A DNA stretch of 7,409 nucleotides from Actinomycetota bacterium (GCA_947451735.1 CANGAY010000028.1:1-7409); one strand, 5' to 3'. Positions 1-5,211 are shown, numbered from the stretch's first letter. Notes: a model not told the origin generated them from the letters alone. Made by a program: numbers and translations.

Positions 1-620
1 AACACCTTCATGGGCTCGCCGTCGATGAGCTTGCCCGAGAAGATGGCCACCACCCCGGCCTCGCCGTGCGGGTCCTGCCGGGGGCCGTACACGTTGCCCA
101 GCCGCAGGCGCACGGTCGGAAGGCCGTAGAGACGCCCGTAGAGCGCGCAGTAGGCCTCGCCCGCCAGCTTGCTCTGGCCGTAGTGCGACATGGGGCGCGG
201 CTCGTCGGCCTCACTGGTGGGGATGGGCAGGCCGTCGTACTCCCCGTACGCCCCGCCACCGGTTGCGGCGAAGATGACGCGCGCCCCGTTGATGCGCGCG
301 GCCTCCAGCACCGACAGCGTGCCGCCGATGTTCACGTCGGCGTCGAACGCGGGGTTCTCGATGGCCTTGCGCACATCCGCCTGGGCCGCCATGTGGAAGA
401 TGGTGGCCGCGCCGCTCTCGCGGGCCACCGTGGCCACCGCGTCGGCATCGCGGATGTCCACCTCGTGGAACGTCGCCTGCGCGTTGAGATTGCGGCGGTG
501 CCCGGTGGCCAGGTTGTCGATCACATGCACCTCGCGACCGGCTGCCACCAGCGCGTCCTGCAAGGTGGATCCGATGAATCCGGCACCGCCGGTGACGATG
601 ACGGGACCCGTCGGGGCCAC
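1..620 (-). CDS. NAD-dependent epimerase/dehydratase, UDP-glucose 4-epimerase-like (3' end beyond window)
   Basis: This is an extended short-chain dehydrogenase, most like GalE-type enzymes that interconvert UDP-glucose and UDP-galactose in the cytoplasm using bound NAD. The 206 visible residues begin with a Rossmann fold whose glycine motif GGAGFIG sits at residues 11-17. They continue with VIDNLATG (33-40, Asp35 for the NAD ribose), DIRD (55-58), HMAAQADVR (76-84), ATGGGAYGE (119-127, Thr120 as likely active-site hydroxyl) and the catalytic pair Tyr147-xxx-Lys151, then NVYGPRQDP (177-185). The family is about 310-330 residues long, so roughly a third is missing past the left edge. I chose the GTG start at 620 because GAGG lies six bases upstream (plus-strand 627-630) and the Rossmann strand starts six residues later. 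The ATG at 640 is in another frame and stops at once. Exact substrate is uncertain: related sugar epimerases share these motifs. Confidence 0.9.
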   Translation of the reverse strand, partial: MAPTGPVIVTGGAGFIGSTLQDALVAAGREVHVIDNLATGHRRNLNAQATFHEVDIRDADAVATVARESGAATIFHMAAQADVRKAIENPAFDADVNIGGTLSVLEAARINGARVIFAATGGGAYGEYDGLPIPTSEADEPRPMSHYGQSKLAGEAYCALYGRLYGLPTVRLRLGNVYGPRQDPHGEAGVVAIFSGKLIDGEPMKV

Positions 621-623
621 TGC

Positions 624-629
624 TAGCCT
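624..629 (+). promoter_or_regulatory. Candidate -10 box (TAGCCT) for the small-ORF/tmk/holB operon
   Basis: TAGCCT fits the actinobacterial TANNNT -10 pattern and ends nine bases before the ATG at 639, so a transcript would start at or close to the start codon. No convincing -35 box is visible, since that position falls in the divergent epimerase gene. The complementary strand of the same bases overlaps the ribosome binding site of the epimerase. This is inferred from pattern and placement only. Confidence 0.35.
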
Positions 630-638
630 CGCCTCGTC

Positions 639-737
639 ATGAGCAACGTCGCCTGCGTCATCGGGAAGTCCTTGGTCGACCAACGATCGCGGCGCAGCAT
701 GGCGGCCCGGCGCGCGCCGCACAAGAGCGCGTCATGA
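639..737 (+). CDS. Small basic ORF, 32 residues, first in the tmk operon
   Basis: I do not recognise this protein. The ORF begins with ATG after a candidate -10 box and encodes a short, arginine-rich, soluble peptide whose second half (SRRSMAARRAPHK) is strongly basic. No domain, signal or membrane segment is visible and no Shine-Dalgarno precedes it, which would suit leaderless translation. The best support is its junction: its TGA overlaps the next gene's ATG as ATGA, and the next two junctions downstream have the same 4-base overlap. It could be a translated leader coupling expression of the downstream genes, a genuine small basic protein, or a chance ORF in a 5' leader. Confidence is low because nothing in the amino acid sequence itself argues for selection. 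Confidence 0.3.
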   Translation: MSNVACVIGKSLVDQRSRRSMAARRAPHKSAS

Positions 738-907
738 GCAGCACCGGTGACGGGCCGCTGCCCGACGTGCTGGCCCGCCTGGCGCACGACATCGCCGCTC
801 CCCCGACGCGCGTCTCCACAAGCGCGACGACACGCATCACGGGAGGCGTCATCTGCACGCTCATCTTCGTGGTGGTCATCCTGATGGGAACGGGGCAACT
901 GCTGTGA
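734..907 (+). CDS. Small single-pass membrane protein, 57 residues, coupled to tmk
   Basis: The predicted protein has a soluble N-terminal part of about 35 residues containing an amphipathic-looking segment (LPDVLARLAHDIA), a short Thr/Ser-rich link, and one hydrophobic C-terminal helix (about residues 37-54, core CTLIFVVVILMG) ending three residues before the stop. Few charges flank the helix, so orientation cannot be read with confidence. No named family is recognised. Its ATG overlaps the stop of the upstream 32-residue ORF (ATGA at 734-737), and its TGA overlaps the GTG start of tmk (GTGA at 904-907), so it is probably translationally coupled on both sides. The helix and the exact fit between two genes make it a likely real gene. 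Its role, and any link to dTMP kinase, are unknown. Confidence 0.6.
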   Translation: MSSTGDGPLPDVLARLAHDIAAPPTRVSTSATTRITGGVICTLIFVVVILMGTGQLL

Positions 908-1515
908 GTGGACGCTTCATCTCGCTGGAGGGCGTTGATGGGTCGGGCAAGAGCACGCAGGCGGCCATGCTCGCCGACGCGCTGCGCGACCGGGGCCACG
1001 ACGTCATCGCGGTGCGCGAGCCCGGTGGCACCGCTCTGGGCGAGGACATCCGCGACATCGTGCTGGGCCCGGATGCCATGAGCCCGTGGGCCGAGGCGCT
1101 GCTGTTCGCCGCTGCCCGTGCGCAGCTGGTGGCCGACGTGGTGCGCCCTGCGCTCGAGGCCGGGCGCTGGGTGGTGGCCGACCGATTCCTCGACTCATCC
1201 CTCGCGTATCAGGGCACCGCCCGCGGTCTGGGCATCGATCAGGTGGTGCAGGTGAACACCCCGGGTATCGGCGAGTGCATGCCCGACCTCACGGTCATCC
1301 TCGACATCGTGCCGTCGTCGGCAAGCGACCGGCGCGCGGGACGGGCAAGCGTTGACCGCATCGAGGGCGAGGGCGAGGCGCTGCAGGAGGCCGTGGCGGA
1401 GGGGTACCGCGAGGTGGCCCGCCTGTTCCCCGATCGCATCGCACTCATCCCTGCAGCGGGCACGCTCGATGAGGTGCATACCCGGGTGCTTGCGGCCGTG
1501 ATCGGGGGCACATGA
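904..1515 (+). CDS. tmk: Thymidylate kinase (dTMP kinase)
   Basis: This cytoplasmic enzyme phosphorylates dTMP to dTDP with ATP, an essential step in dTTP supply for DNA synthesis. At 203 residues it has normal family length. The P-loop is EGVDGSGKST (residues 9-18, Lys16), followed by the dTMP-binding REPGG (38-42) and the signature DRFLDSSLAYQG (93-104). The LID region around DRRAGRASVDRIEGEGEALQ (142-161) supplies further arginines for ATP. The GTG start at 904 gives the usual short lead of a few residues before the first beta strand. GGGG about nine bases upstream may serve as a weak ribosome binding site, and the 4-base overlap with the preceding gene suggests coupled translation. The stop overlaps the holB start as ATGA. 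The tmk-holB pair is a common arrangement in bacteria, which supports both calls. Confidence 0.97.
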   Translation: MSGRFISLEGVDGSGKSTQAAMLADALRDRGHDVIAVREPGGTALGEDIRDIVLGPDAMSPWAEALLFAAARAQLVADVVRPALEAGRWVVADRFLDSSLAYQGTARGLGIDQVVQVNTPGIGECMPDLTVILDIVPSSASDRRAGRASVDRIEGEGEALQEAVAEGYREVARLFPDRIALIPAAGTLDEVHTRVLAAVIGGT

Positions 1516-2633
1516 GTCCGGTCGCCGTGCCGGGGCAGCCGCTGGCCGAGCGCATCCTGTCCGCATCCGCCGACCGTCCCTCCCCCCCGCAGCAGCTGCT
1601 GCTGCACGGCCCCGTGGGCGCAGGTAAGCACCGTGCCGCCCGCGCATTCGCGTGGGCCATCGTCGATCCCGGCGGCACGCACCACCCCGATGACGAGTCG
1701 CTCGACATCGATACCGCACGTGCCTCGGGAAACGTTTTGCGCATGGACGAGCAGCTGGAGGCGCAACTCGTGGCGCTGTCGTCCAAGCCGTCGGTGGGCG
1801 CTCGCCGCGTGCTCATCATCGACGGGGCTGACGAGATGCAGGATCGCACCGGGGCCTCCCGCATCCTGAAGATCCTCGAGGAGCCTCCCCCGCTCTCGCA
1901 CATCATTCTCATCACCGAGAATCCGTCGCGCCTCATGCCCACCATCCGATCGCGGTGCATGGCGGTGCCCTTCCGCAACCCCGGCTGGGCCGTGGTGGCG
2001 CAGGAACTGGAGGCCCGGGGAGAGTCCGCCCCGGAGGCCCGTGCCCGTGCGCGTGCCGATGGCCTGCTTGCCCTGCAGGTGGGCCCGTTCGAACGTCGCC
2101 TGCGATCACTGGGTGCTGACCTCGGCATCTCGGTGCTCGAGTCGTCAGGCGGCGGCCTTGAGGTGGTGCACGACATCCAGACGGCCATGGACGCTGCAGC
2201 GGGCGAGCACCCCAGCGAGGAGCTCATCCAGTTGCGGGCCGCGGCCGCGGAGCTCGACGGCAAGCGCGGCGGGAAGACGGCCGCGAAGAAGGCCGAGGAC
2301 CAGGAGAAGCGCGAGCGGCGTCGCCTGGTGACCGAGGGCTGGCGGCACGTGCTGGACGGCATGACCGCCGTGCTGGCCGACGCGTTGGCAGTGGCCACCG
2401 GCAGCCCCGAGTCGGTGCGGCACGCGAACCTGCTCGACCGGCTTCAGGCAGTGGCCCACCCCGAGCGTCGCGTCGAGATCGAGCAGTGCCTCGCCGAGGT
2501 GCAACGCACCCGGGCGGGGCTTGGCATGAACCCCATGGTCGACCTGTGGGTGGAGGGGCTGCTCGACCGAATGACGATGGTGCGCCGGGGCTCCGAGCCA
2601 CCGGCACCGGCCCCGGGGCGGCTCGTGGCCTAG
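1512..2633 (+). CDS. holB: DNA polymerase III delta-prime subunit (clamp loader)
   Basis: Delta-prime is the rigid AAA+ subunit of the clamp loader, which places the beta sliding clamp on primed DNA. The 373-residue product has a P-loop-like GPVGAGKHRAA (33-43), a Walker B-like strand VLIIDGADEM (100-109), the conserved ILKILEEPP (118-126), and the sensor-1/arginine-finger region ITENPSRLMPTIRSRC (134-149) with the SRC motif that acts on neighbouring ATP sites. A lysine/arginine-rich linker (about 249-272) precedes the C-terminal collar, which ends in a conserved-looking NPMVDLWVEGLL (340-351). The usual four zinc-binding cysteines after the P-loop are absent: the segment reads DPGGTHHPDDESLDID (52-67), keeping only the HPD that normally follows them. 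Start is fixed by the ATGA overlap with tmk. The stop overlaps that of the convergent membrane gene. Confidence 0.93.
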   Translation: MSPVAVPGQPLAERILSASADRPSPPQQLLLHGPVGAGKHRAARAFAWAIVDPGGTHHPDDESLDIDTARASGNVLRMDEQLEAQLVALSSKPSVGARRVLIIDGADEMQDRTGASRILKILEEPPPLSHIILITENPSRLMPTIRSRCMAVPFRNPGWAVVAQELEARGESAPEARARARADGLLALQVGPFERRLRSLGADLGISVLESSGGGLEVVHDIQTAMDAAAGEHPSEELIQLRAAAAELDGKRGGKTAAKKAEDQEKRERRRLVTEGWRHVLDGMTAVLADALAVATGSPESVRHANLLDRLQAVAHPERRVEIEQCLAEVQRTRAGLGMNPMVDLWVEGLLDRMTMVRRGSEPPAPAPGRLVA

Positions 2634-3100
2634 AGGGCGGGCTGCCAGATCATGAGCACCAGCACGGCGAGCGCCAGCACCGCGGCAATCCAGTTGGTCA
2701 CCAGTGCGGCACGATCGTTCAGCAGGCGGCGCATCTCGTCAACGTCGCCCCCGCCCCCTGACGCGATGCGCTGCGCCATCTCGCGGGCCTGCTTCGGGCG
2801 CCGCCCGCCGGCCATGCCGAGCAGCAGCGACAACAGGAACGCCAATACCGACGCCTGCAGCCAGCGCGTGCGGTAGAGGTTGAGATCGCCCGCGAGCCAG
2901 AGGCCGCCGAGCAGCAGCACCGCGCCGCCGATTCCCGCCACCACCGCGCCGATGCGCGCAGCCCGCAGCAGTGCCGCGACCTCAAGCGCCGTGTGCCGGC
3001 GCCGGGCAACCTCGAAGCTCACCCCGGCCGTCACGACACCCGCGACGAACGCGAATGCGCCGAGCAGGTGGATGAGCAGGCCGATGTGTTCCGCGGTCAT
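2630..3100 (-). CDS. DUF2269-like integral membrane protein
   Basis: The 156-residue protein has four predicted membrane helices, at about residues 6-28, 50-70, 80-98 and 134-151. The first begins with a histidine-bearing HLLGAFAFVAG and is followed by a basic loop (ARRRHTALE, 32-40). The second ends in GGLWLAGDL. A basic, glycine-rich loop (99-133) with a short helix (VDEMRRLLNDRAALV) lies between helices three and four. Layout and the HLLGAFAF, GGLWL and WLQASVLAFLL motifs resemble the DUF2269 family of predicted inner-membrane proteins, whose function is unknown. I assign this from memory of the family pattern, not from a search. The ATG at 3100 lies seven bases after a TATCGT -10 candidate with no Shine-Dalgarno, so the message may be leaderless. 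Its stop overlaps the holB stop on the opposite strand. Confidence 0.8.
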   Translation of the reverse strand: MTAEHIGLLIHLLGAFAFVAGVVTAGVSFEVARRRHTALEVAALLRAARIGAVVAGIGGAVLLLGGLWLAGDLNLYRTRWLQASVLAFLLSLLLGMAGGRRPKQAREMAQRIASGGGGDVDEMRRLLNDRAALVTNWIAAVLALAVLVLMIWQPAL

Positions 3101-3107
3101 GGCCGTG

Positions 3108-3113
3108 ACGATA
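3108..3113 (-). promoter_or_regulatory. Candidate -10 box (TATCGT), leaderless type, for the DUF2269-like gene
   Basis: On the minus strand TATCGT matches TANNNT and is followed by the seven-base spacer CACGGCC and then the ATG at 3100. This spacing would put the transcription start at the first base of the start codon. No recognisable -35 box and no ribosome binding site are seen. Confidence 0.5.
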
Positions 3114-3164
3114 CCGCGCCGGTCGTACGGAACCGCGGTGATGGTGCGCGCCGTGCCAGAGGCA

Positions 3165-3170
3165 TAGCGT
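3165..3170 (+). promoter_or_regulatory. Candidate -10 box (TAGCGT), leaderless type, for the secreted DUF6636-like gene
   Basis: TAGCGT matches TANNNT and is followed by the six-base spacer CACGCC and then the ATG at 3177. With the usual six to seven bases from -10 to start, transcription would begin at the A of the ATG. No Shine-Dalgarno is present and the -35 region is not recognisable. Confidence 0.5.
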
Positions 3171-3176
3171 CACGCC

Positions 3177-3611
3177 ATGACCCGCTCCACCATGTTCCTC
3201 ACCGCCATCGGGCTCGCGGCCATCACGGCCGGCACGGCGTCCGCCAGCCAGATCGCGCAGATGACCACGCCCACCCGCAACATCGGGTGCATCGCGTCGA
3301 AGTTCGACGGCAAGGCGAACCTGCGATGCGACATCCGCTCGCACACGTTCGTGTCACCCACGCAGCCGAAGTCGTGTCCACTCGACTACGGCGACTCGTT
3401 CAGCCTGGGCGCCACGGGTGCCGCACGCTGGACCTGCCACGGCGACACGGCCCTGCCACCGCCAAATGGCGCGGGCTTCACCACGGTTGGCTACGGCCGC
3501 AACTGGACCTGGGGCCCGTTCACCTGCCAGGTGCGCATGACCGGCGTGACGTGCCGCAACAACTCCGGGAAGGGCTTCTTCCTCTCGAAGCAGGCGGCAC
3601 GCCGGATCTGA
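3177..3611 (+). CDS. Small secreted six-cysteine protein, DUF6636-like
   Basis: The 144-residue product starts with a classic Sec signal peptide: a short basic start (MTR), a hydrophobic core (about 6-20) and an ASAS cleavage region near residue 24. The mature part of about 120 residues has six cysteines (38, 51, 67, 87, 117, 126), consistent with three disulfide bonds outside the cell. Order of motifs is TPTRNIGCIAS, LRCDI, C-PLDYGDSFSLG, WTCHGDT, WGPFTC, GVTCRN and GKGFFLS. This matches my memory of the DUF6636 pattern in secreted actinobacterial proteins (NIGC, RCDI, CxxDxG, CHGDT, GVTC, GxGF); no function is known for that family. The start is the only one giving a complete signal peptide, and it follows a -10 box by six bases. 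A strong hairpin lies 13 bases after the stop. Confidence 0.78.
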   Translation: MTRSTMFLTAIGLAAITAGTASASQIAQMTTPTRNIGCIASKFDGKANLRCDIRSHTFVSPTQPKSCPLDYGDSFSLGATGAARWTCHGDTALPPPNGAGFTTVGYGRNWTWGPFTCQVRMTGVTCRNNSGKGFFLSKQAARRI

Positions 3612-3624
3612 GCCTCCGGGGGGC

Positions 3625-3676
3625 GTTCGATCCGCGGGCAGCAGGGCGGCAACCCCGTTCCCCGCGGATGTCGAAC
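3625..3676. terminator. Hairpin between convergent genes, probable bidirectional terminator
   Basis: The left arm GTTCGATCCGCGGG (3625-3638) pairs with the right arm at 3661-3676 over 14 bases. The only flaw is a two-base bulge (TG, 3669-3670), and the loop is 22 bases with some further G/C pairing potential. It begins 13 bases after the plus-strand stop, and its right arm reaches the TAG of the minus-strand gene. There is no T-tract on either side, as is common for actinobacterial terminators. Confidence 0.65.
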
Positions 3677-4983
3677 TACCGAGTGATCGAGGCCTGCCCC
3701 TGGTAGTTGTCGTCGGTGGCCACCATGGTCACGGAGTACCGGTTGTGGCCCGGGATGTCCGGCACGGCGACGGTTGCGGTGCCGTACGGCGACAACTTCA
3801 CCCGGGTGATCACCTTGCTGCCGCGCTTGACAACCGCGTGGTCGGCCGGCGACGACGACAACACGGTCTGTCGCCGGTACGTGGGGGCCGTGGTGTTCTG
3901 GAACGAGGCGTTTCGGTCGGCGCTGATCGACAGGCTGATCCTCGTCGGGCTCACCCGCCGGCCCTTCACGGACACCTTGGTGCTCCGCTTCCACGTGAAG
4001 GGCGTCACGGAAAAGCGTGACGCCGGCAACTGGGTGACCACATTTGCCGGCGGAAGTGAGGGCTGGCCATAGAGGAACGGCGGGAAGTACGACGTCGCCG
4101 ATCCCAGGCTGAACCTCCCCCAGATGGGACCGTGGGGAATGCTGCCCGATGCGCCGCCTGCGGTCTGGTTCTCACTGAGCAGGCCGCCGAAGCCGTAGCC
4201 CAGGCTGACTTCGAGGCGCAGGATCTCCTCCCAGTCGTTCGACGCCGGGGTGTTATAGAGGTGCAACTCGCGCTGACGGGTGTACGCGCCCGTCGCGGGG
4301 TCGTACGACACCCCCCACGAGCTCAGCAGGAGCCCCTGGCCCTGCTGGCGGCTCTGGAGCGGGATGTATGCGGACATGTTGGTGGATGAGAAGGTCATCC
4401 CGGTGCAGCTGATGGCCGAATCCGGGACCACCCGATACGCGGCCTGACCCCAGCGCCACGAGAGCCGCTTGCCGAGGTTTACCGTGCACGCCTGCCCGGC
4501 GGCCGACGAGGTGAGCGTGACGGGAGCCGCGAGCGTCAGGATGTAGTTGAGGCCACCGTGCGTCACATACCCGGTGACCGGGGATGTCGGGGTCGACTGG
4601 AACCCCGTGTAGGTCACCGGGGCAATTGCCGTCGAGCCACCGGCGAGCGTCAGGACGTTCTTCGACACGTTGGCGCGGGTTGCGGCATCGAAGTAGGACA
4701 ACGAGGCCAATGAAAGGCTGGGGCCCGTCTGACCGGTCGAATTCGTGAGTACGCCGGAGTTCAGTGCGTCGGTGGCCAGATCGAAGGTGAAGCCGGGGCA
4801 TGAGATGGCCGACACCGGCACCTCGACATTGAGCGGGGCCAACGGACCGGCCGTGTATGACGGCTGCAGGGTGACCACGCAGGGTTCGGTCTCGAACTGC
4901 AAGGTCGTGGTCTGCGCGGATGCGATTCCGGCGCACGCGAGGAACGAGATGGCACCCGCGACGAGAAAAGGGGACTTGGTCAT
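3676..4983 (-). CDS. Secreted protein of unknown function with an internal duplication, 435 residues
   Basis: I do not recognise a named family. The start at 4983 gives a clean Sec signal peptide (basic MTK, hydrophobic core to about 19, cleavage near ASA-Q at 22-24); the open frame runs further upstream, but that extension is arginine/proline-rich shadow sequence. The mature protein is rich in Ser, Thr, Gly and Val, as in beta-sandwich proteins. Two halves resemble each other: Cys35 to Cys62 and Cys166 to Cys193 have the same 27-residue spacing, each second cysteine sits in AISC-x-G-[FM]-TF, and SYFDAATRA (96-104) answers SYDPATGAY (226-234). The C-terminal part (about 325-435) has a basic strand segment and ends in RYSVTMVATDDNYQG. 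Its ATG overlaps the upstream ORF's stop as ATGA. Local GC is lower than in tmk: 40/60 and 37/60 in two hand-counted stretches (4561-4620, 4741-4800), against 46/60 at 1081-1140. Confidence 0.75.
   Translation of the reverse strand: MTKSPFLVAGAISFLACAGIASAQTTTLQFETEPCVVTLQPSYTAGPLAPLNVEVPVSAISCPGFTFDLATDALNSGVLTNSTGQTGPSLSLASLSYFDAATRANVSKNVLTLAGGSTAIAPVTYTGFQSTPTSPVTGYVTHGGLNYILTLAAPVTLTSSAAGQACTVNLGKRLSWRWGQAAYRVVPDSAISCTGMTFSSTNMSAYIPLQSRQQGQGLLLSSWGVSYDPATGAYTRQRELHLYNTPASNDWEEILRLEVSLGYGFGGLLSENQTAGGASGSIPHGPIWGRFSLGSATSYFPPFLYGQPSLPPANVVTQLPASRFSVTPFTWKRSTKVSVKGRRVSPTRISLSISADRNASFQNTTAPTYRRQTVLSSSPADHAVVKRGSKVITRVKLSPYGTATVAVPDIPGHNRYSVTMVATDDNYQGQASITR
3705..3732 (-). repeat. Duplicated tail segment, copy 1 (end of the 435-residue gene)
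   Basis: These 28 bases match 5009-5036 at 25 positions by hand count, and encode VTMVATDDNY in the same frame relative to the stop codon. Protein similarity continues on both sides: 13 of the last 21 residues are identical between the two ORFs. Confidence 0.7.
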
Positions 4984-5159
4984 CGGCTGAAGGTCGCGCT
5001 GCCCGCGAAGTTGTCGTCGGTCTCGACCATGGTCACCGTGTAGCGGTGACGGCCGGTGGCGGGGATGGCAACAAGGCGGACGGTGCGCACGATGGGGCTC
5101 CTGAGGGTCTCTCCGGTGGGGGCCTGCCATCGCAACGTACACCGCGGGCCACCCGGCAT
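4980..5159 (-). CDS. Short ORF repeating the C-terminal tail of the downstream secreted protein; possible gene remnant
   Basis: The 59 residues from the ATG at 5159 end in RYTVTMVETDDNFAGSATFSR, which is 13/21 identical to the end of the 435-residue protein, and both reach a stop immediately after the same arginine. The preceding segment (RTVRLVAIPATGRH) aligns more loosely. There is no signal peptide, so as written the product would stay in the cytoplasm although its relative is secreted. This suggests a tandem duplicate that has lost its N-terminal part, with the tRNA gene now starting 52 bases upstream. Against a dead remnant, the frame is intact, a TAGGGT -10 candidate ends seven bases before the ATG, and the TGA overlaps the next start as ATGA. 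A GTG at 5168 is an alternative start that would make it 62 residues. It may survive as the translated leader of the downstream gene. Confidence 0.5.
   Translation of the reverse strand: MPGGPRCTLRWQAPTGETLRSPIVRTVRLVAIPATGRHRYTVTMVETDDNFAGSATFSR
5009..5036 (-). repeat. Duplicated tail segment, copy 2 (end of the short upstream ORF)
   Basis: This is the partner of 3705-3732, with 25 of 28 bases the same. It includes AGTTGTCGTCGGT (5009-5021) and ACCATGGTCAC (5026-5036), read on the plus strand. The offset of 1304 bases equals the distance between the two stop codons. Confidence 0.7.
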
Positions 5160-5166
5160 GCCGCGC

Positions 5167-5172
5167 ACCCTA
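5167..5172 (-). promoter_or_regulatory. Candidate -10 box (TAGGGT), leaderless type, for the two-ORF secreted-protein unit
   Basis: On the minus strand TAGGGT is followed by the seven-base spacer GCGCGGC and then the ATG at 5159, the same layout as at the two divergent genes near 3100 and 3177. No -35 box is recognisable. It is the only promoter candidate I see upstream of the 435-residue gene. Confidence 0.45.
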
Positions 5173-5193
5173 TCCCCGGGCCGGGAAGTGCAG

Positions 5194-5199
5194 TAGATT
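5194..5199 (+). promoter_or_regulatory. Candidate -10 box (TAGATT) for the tRNA-Thr gene
   Basis: TAGATT is a good TANNNT match. It ends 12 bases before the first base of the mature tRNA, which would leave a short 5' leader for RNase P to remove. No clear -35 box is visible at the expected distance. Confidence 0.5.
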
Positions 5200-5211
5200 G
5201 CCGCCCGCCTC

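Larger units (their letters stand above)
3095..3182. promoter_or_regulatory. Divergent control region with an inverted repeat covering both start sites
   Basis: The 76 bases between the divergent genes are flanked by an inverted repeat. The left arm at 3095-3110 (GGTCATGGCCGTGACG) is the reverse complement of the right arm at 3168-3182 (CGTCACGCCATGACC), apart from one extra base. Each arm includes the end of a -10 box, the spacer and the start codon of its gene. It may be an operator for both genes, or simply two similar leaderless start regions facing away from each other. Confidence 0.4.

Noticed and set aside
66..626. Plus-strand open frames of 186 and 150 codons over the epimerase
   Set aside because: They are antisense shadows in GC-rich DNA. 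The minus-strand frame carries the full set of SDR motifs in order, and the shadows carry none.
1590..1606. GCAGCAGCTGCTGC palindrome in holB
   Set aside because: It encodes the QQLLL stretch leading into the P-loop and is explained by favoured CAG and CTG codons, so no separate role is needed.
1445..2398. Long minus-strand open frame (317 codons) over holB
   Set aside because: Ser/Arg/Ala-rich composition, no domain, and entirely opposite a well-supported delta-prime gene.
2993..3706. Plus-strand 237-codon open frame across the divergent promoter region and the secreted gene
   Set aside because: It crosses two promoters, a terminator hairpin and a gene with a clear signal peptide in another frame. 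Its His/Arg-rich composition is typical of a shadow.
4984..5142. N-terminal extension of the 435-residue secreted protein in the same open frame
   Set aside because: The extension is His/Arg/Pro-rich shadow sequence and would bury an excellent signal peptide 53 residues inside. The short tail ORF occupies the same bases in another frame with clear homology.
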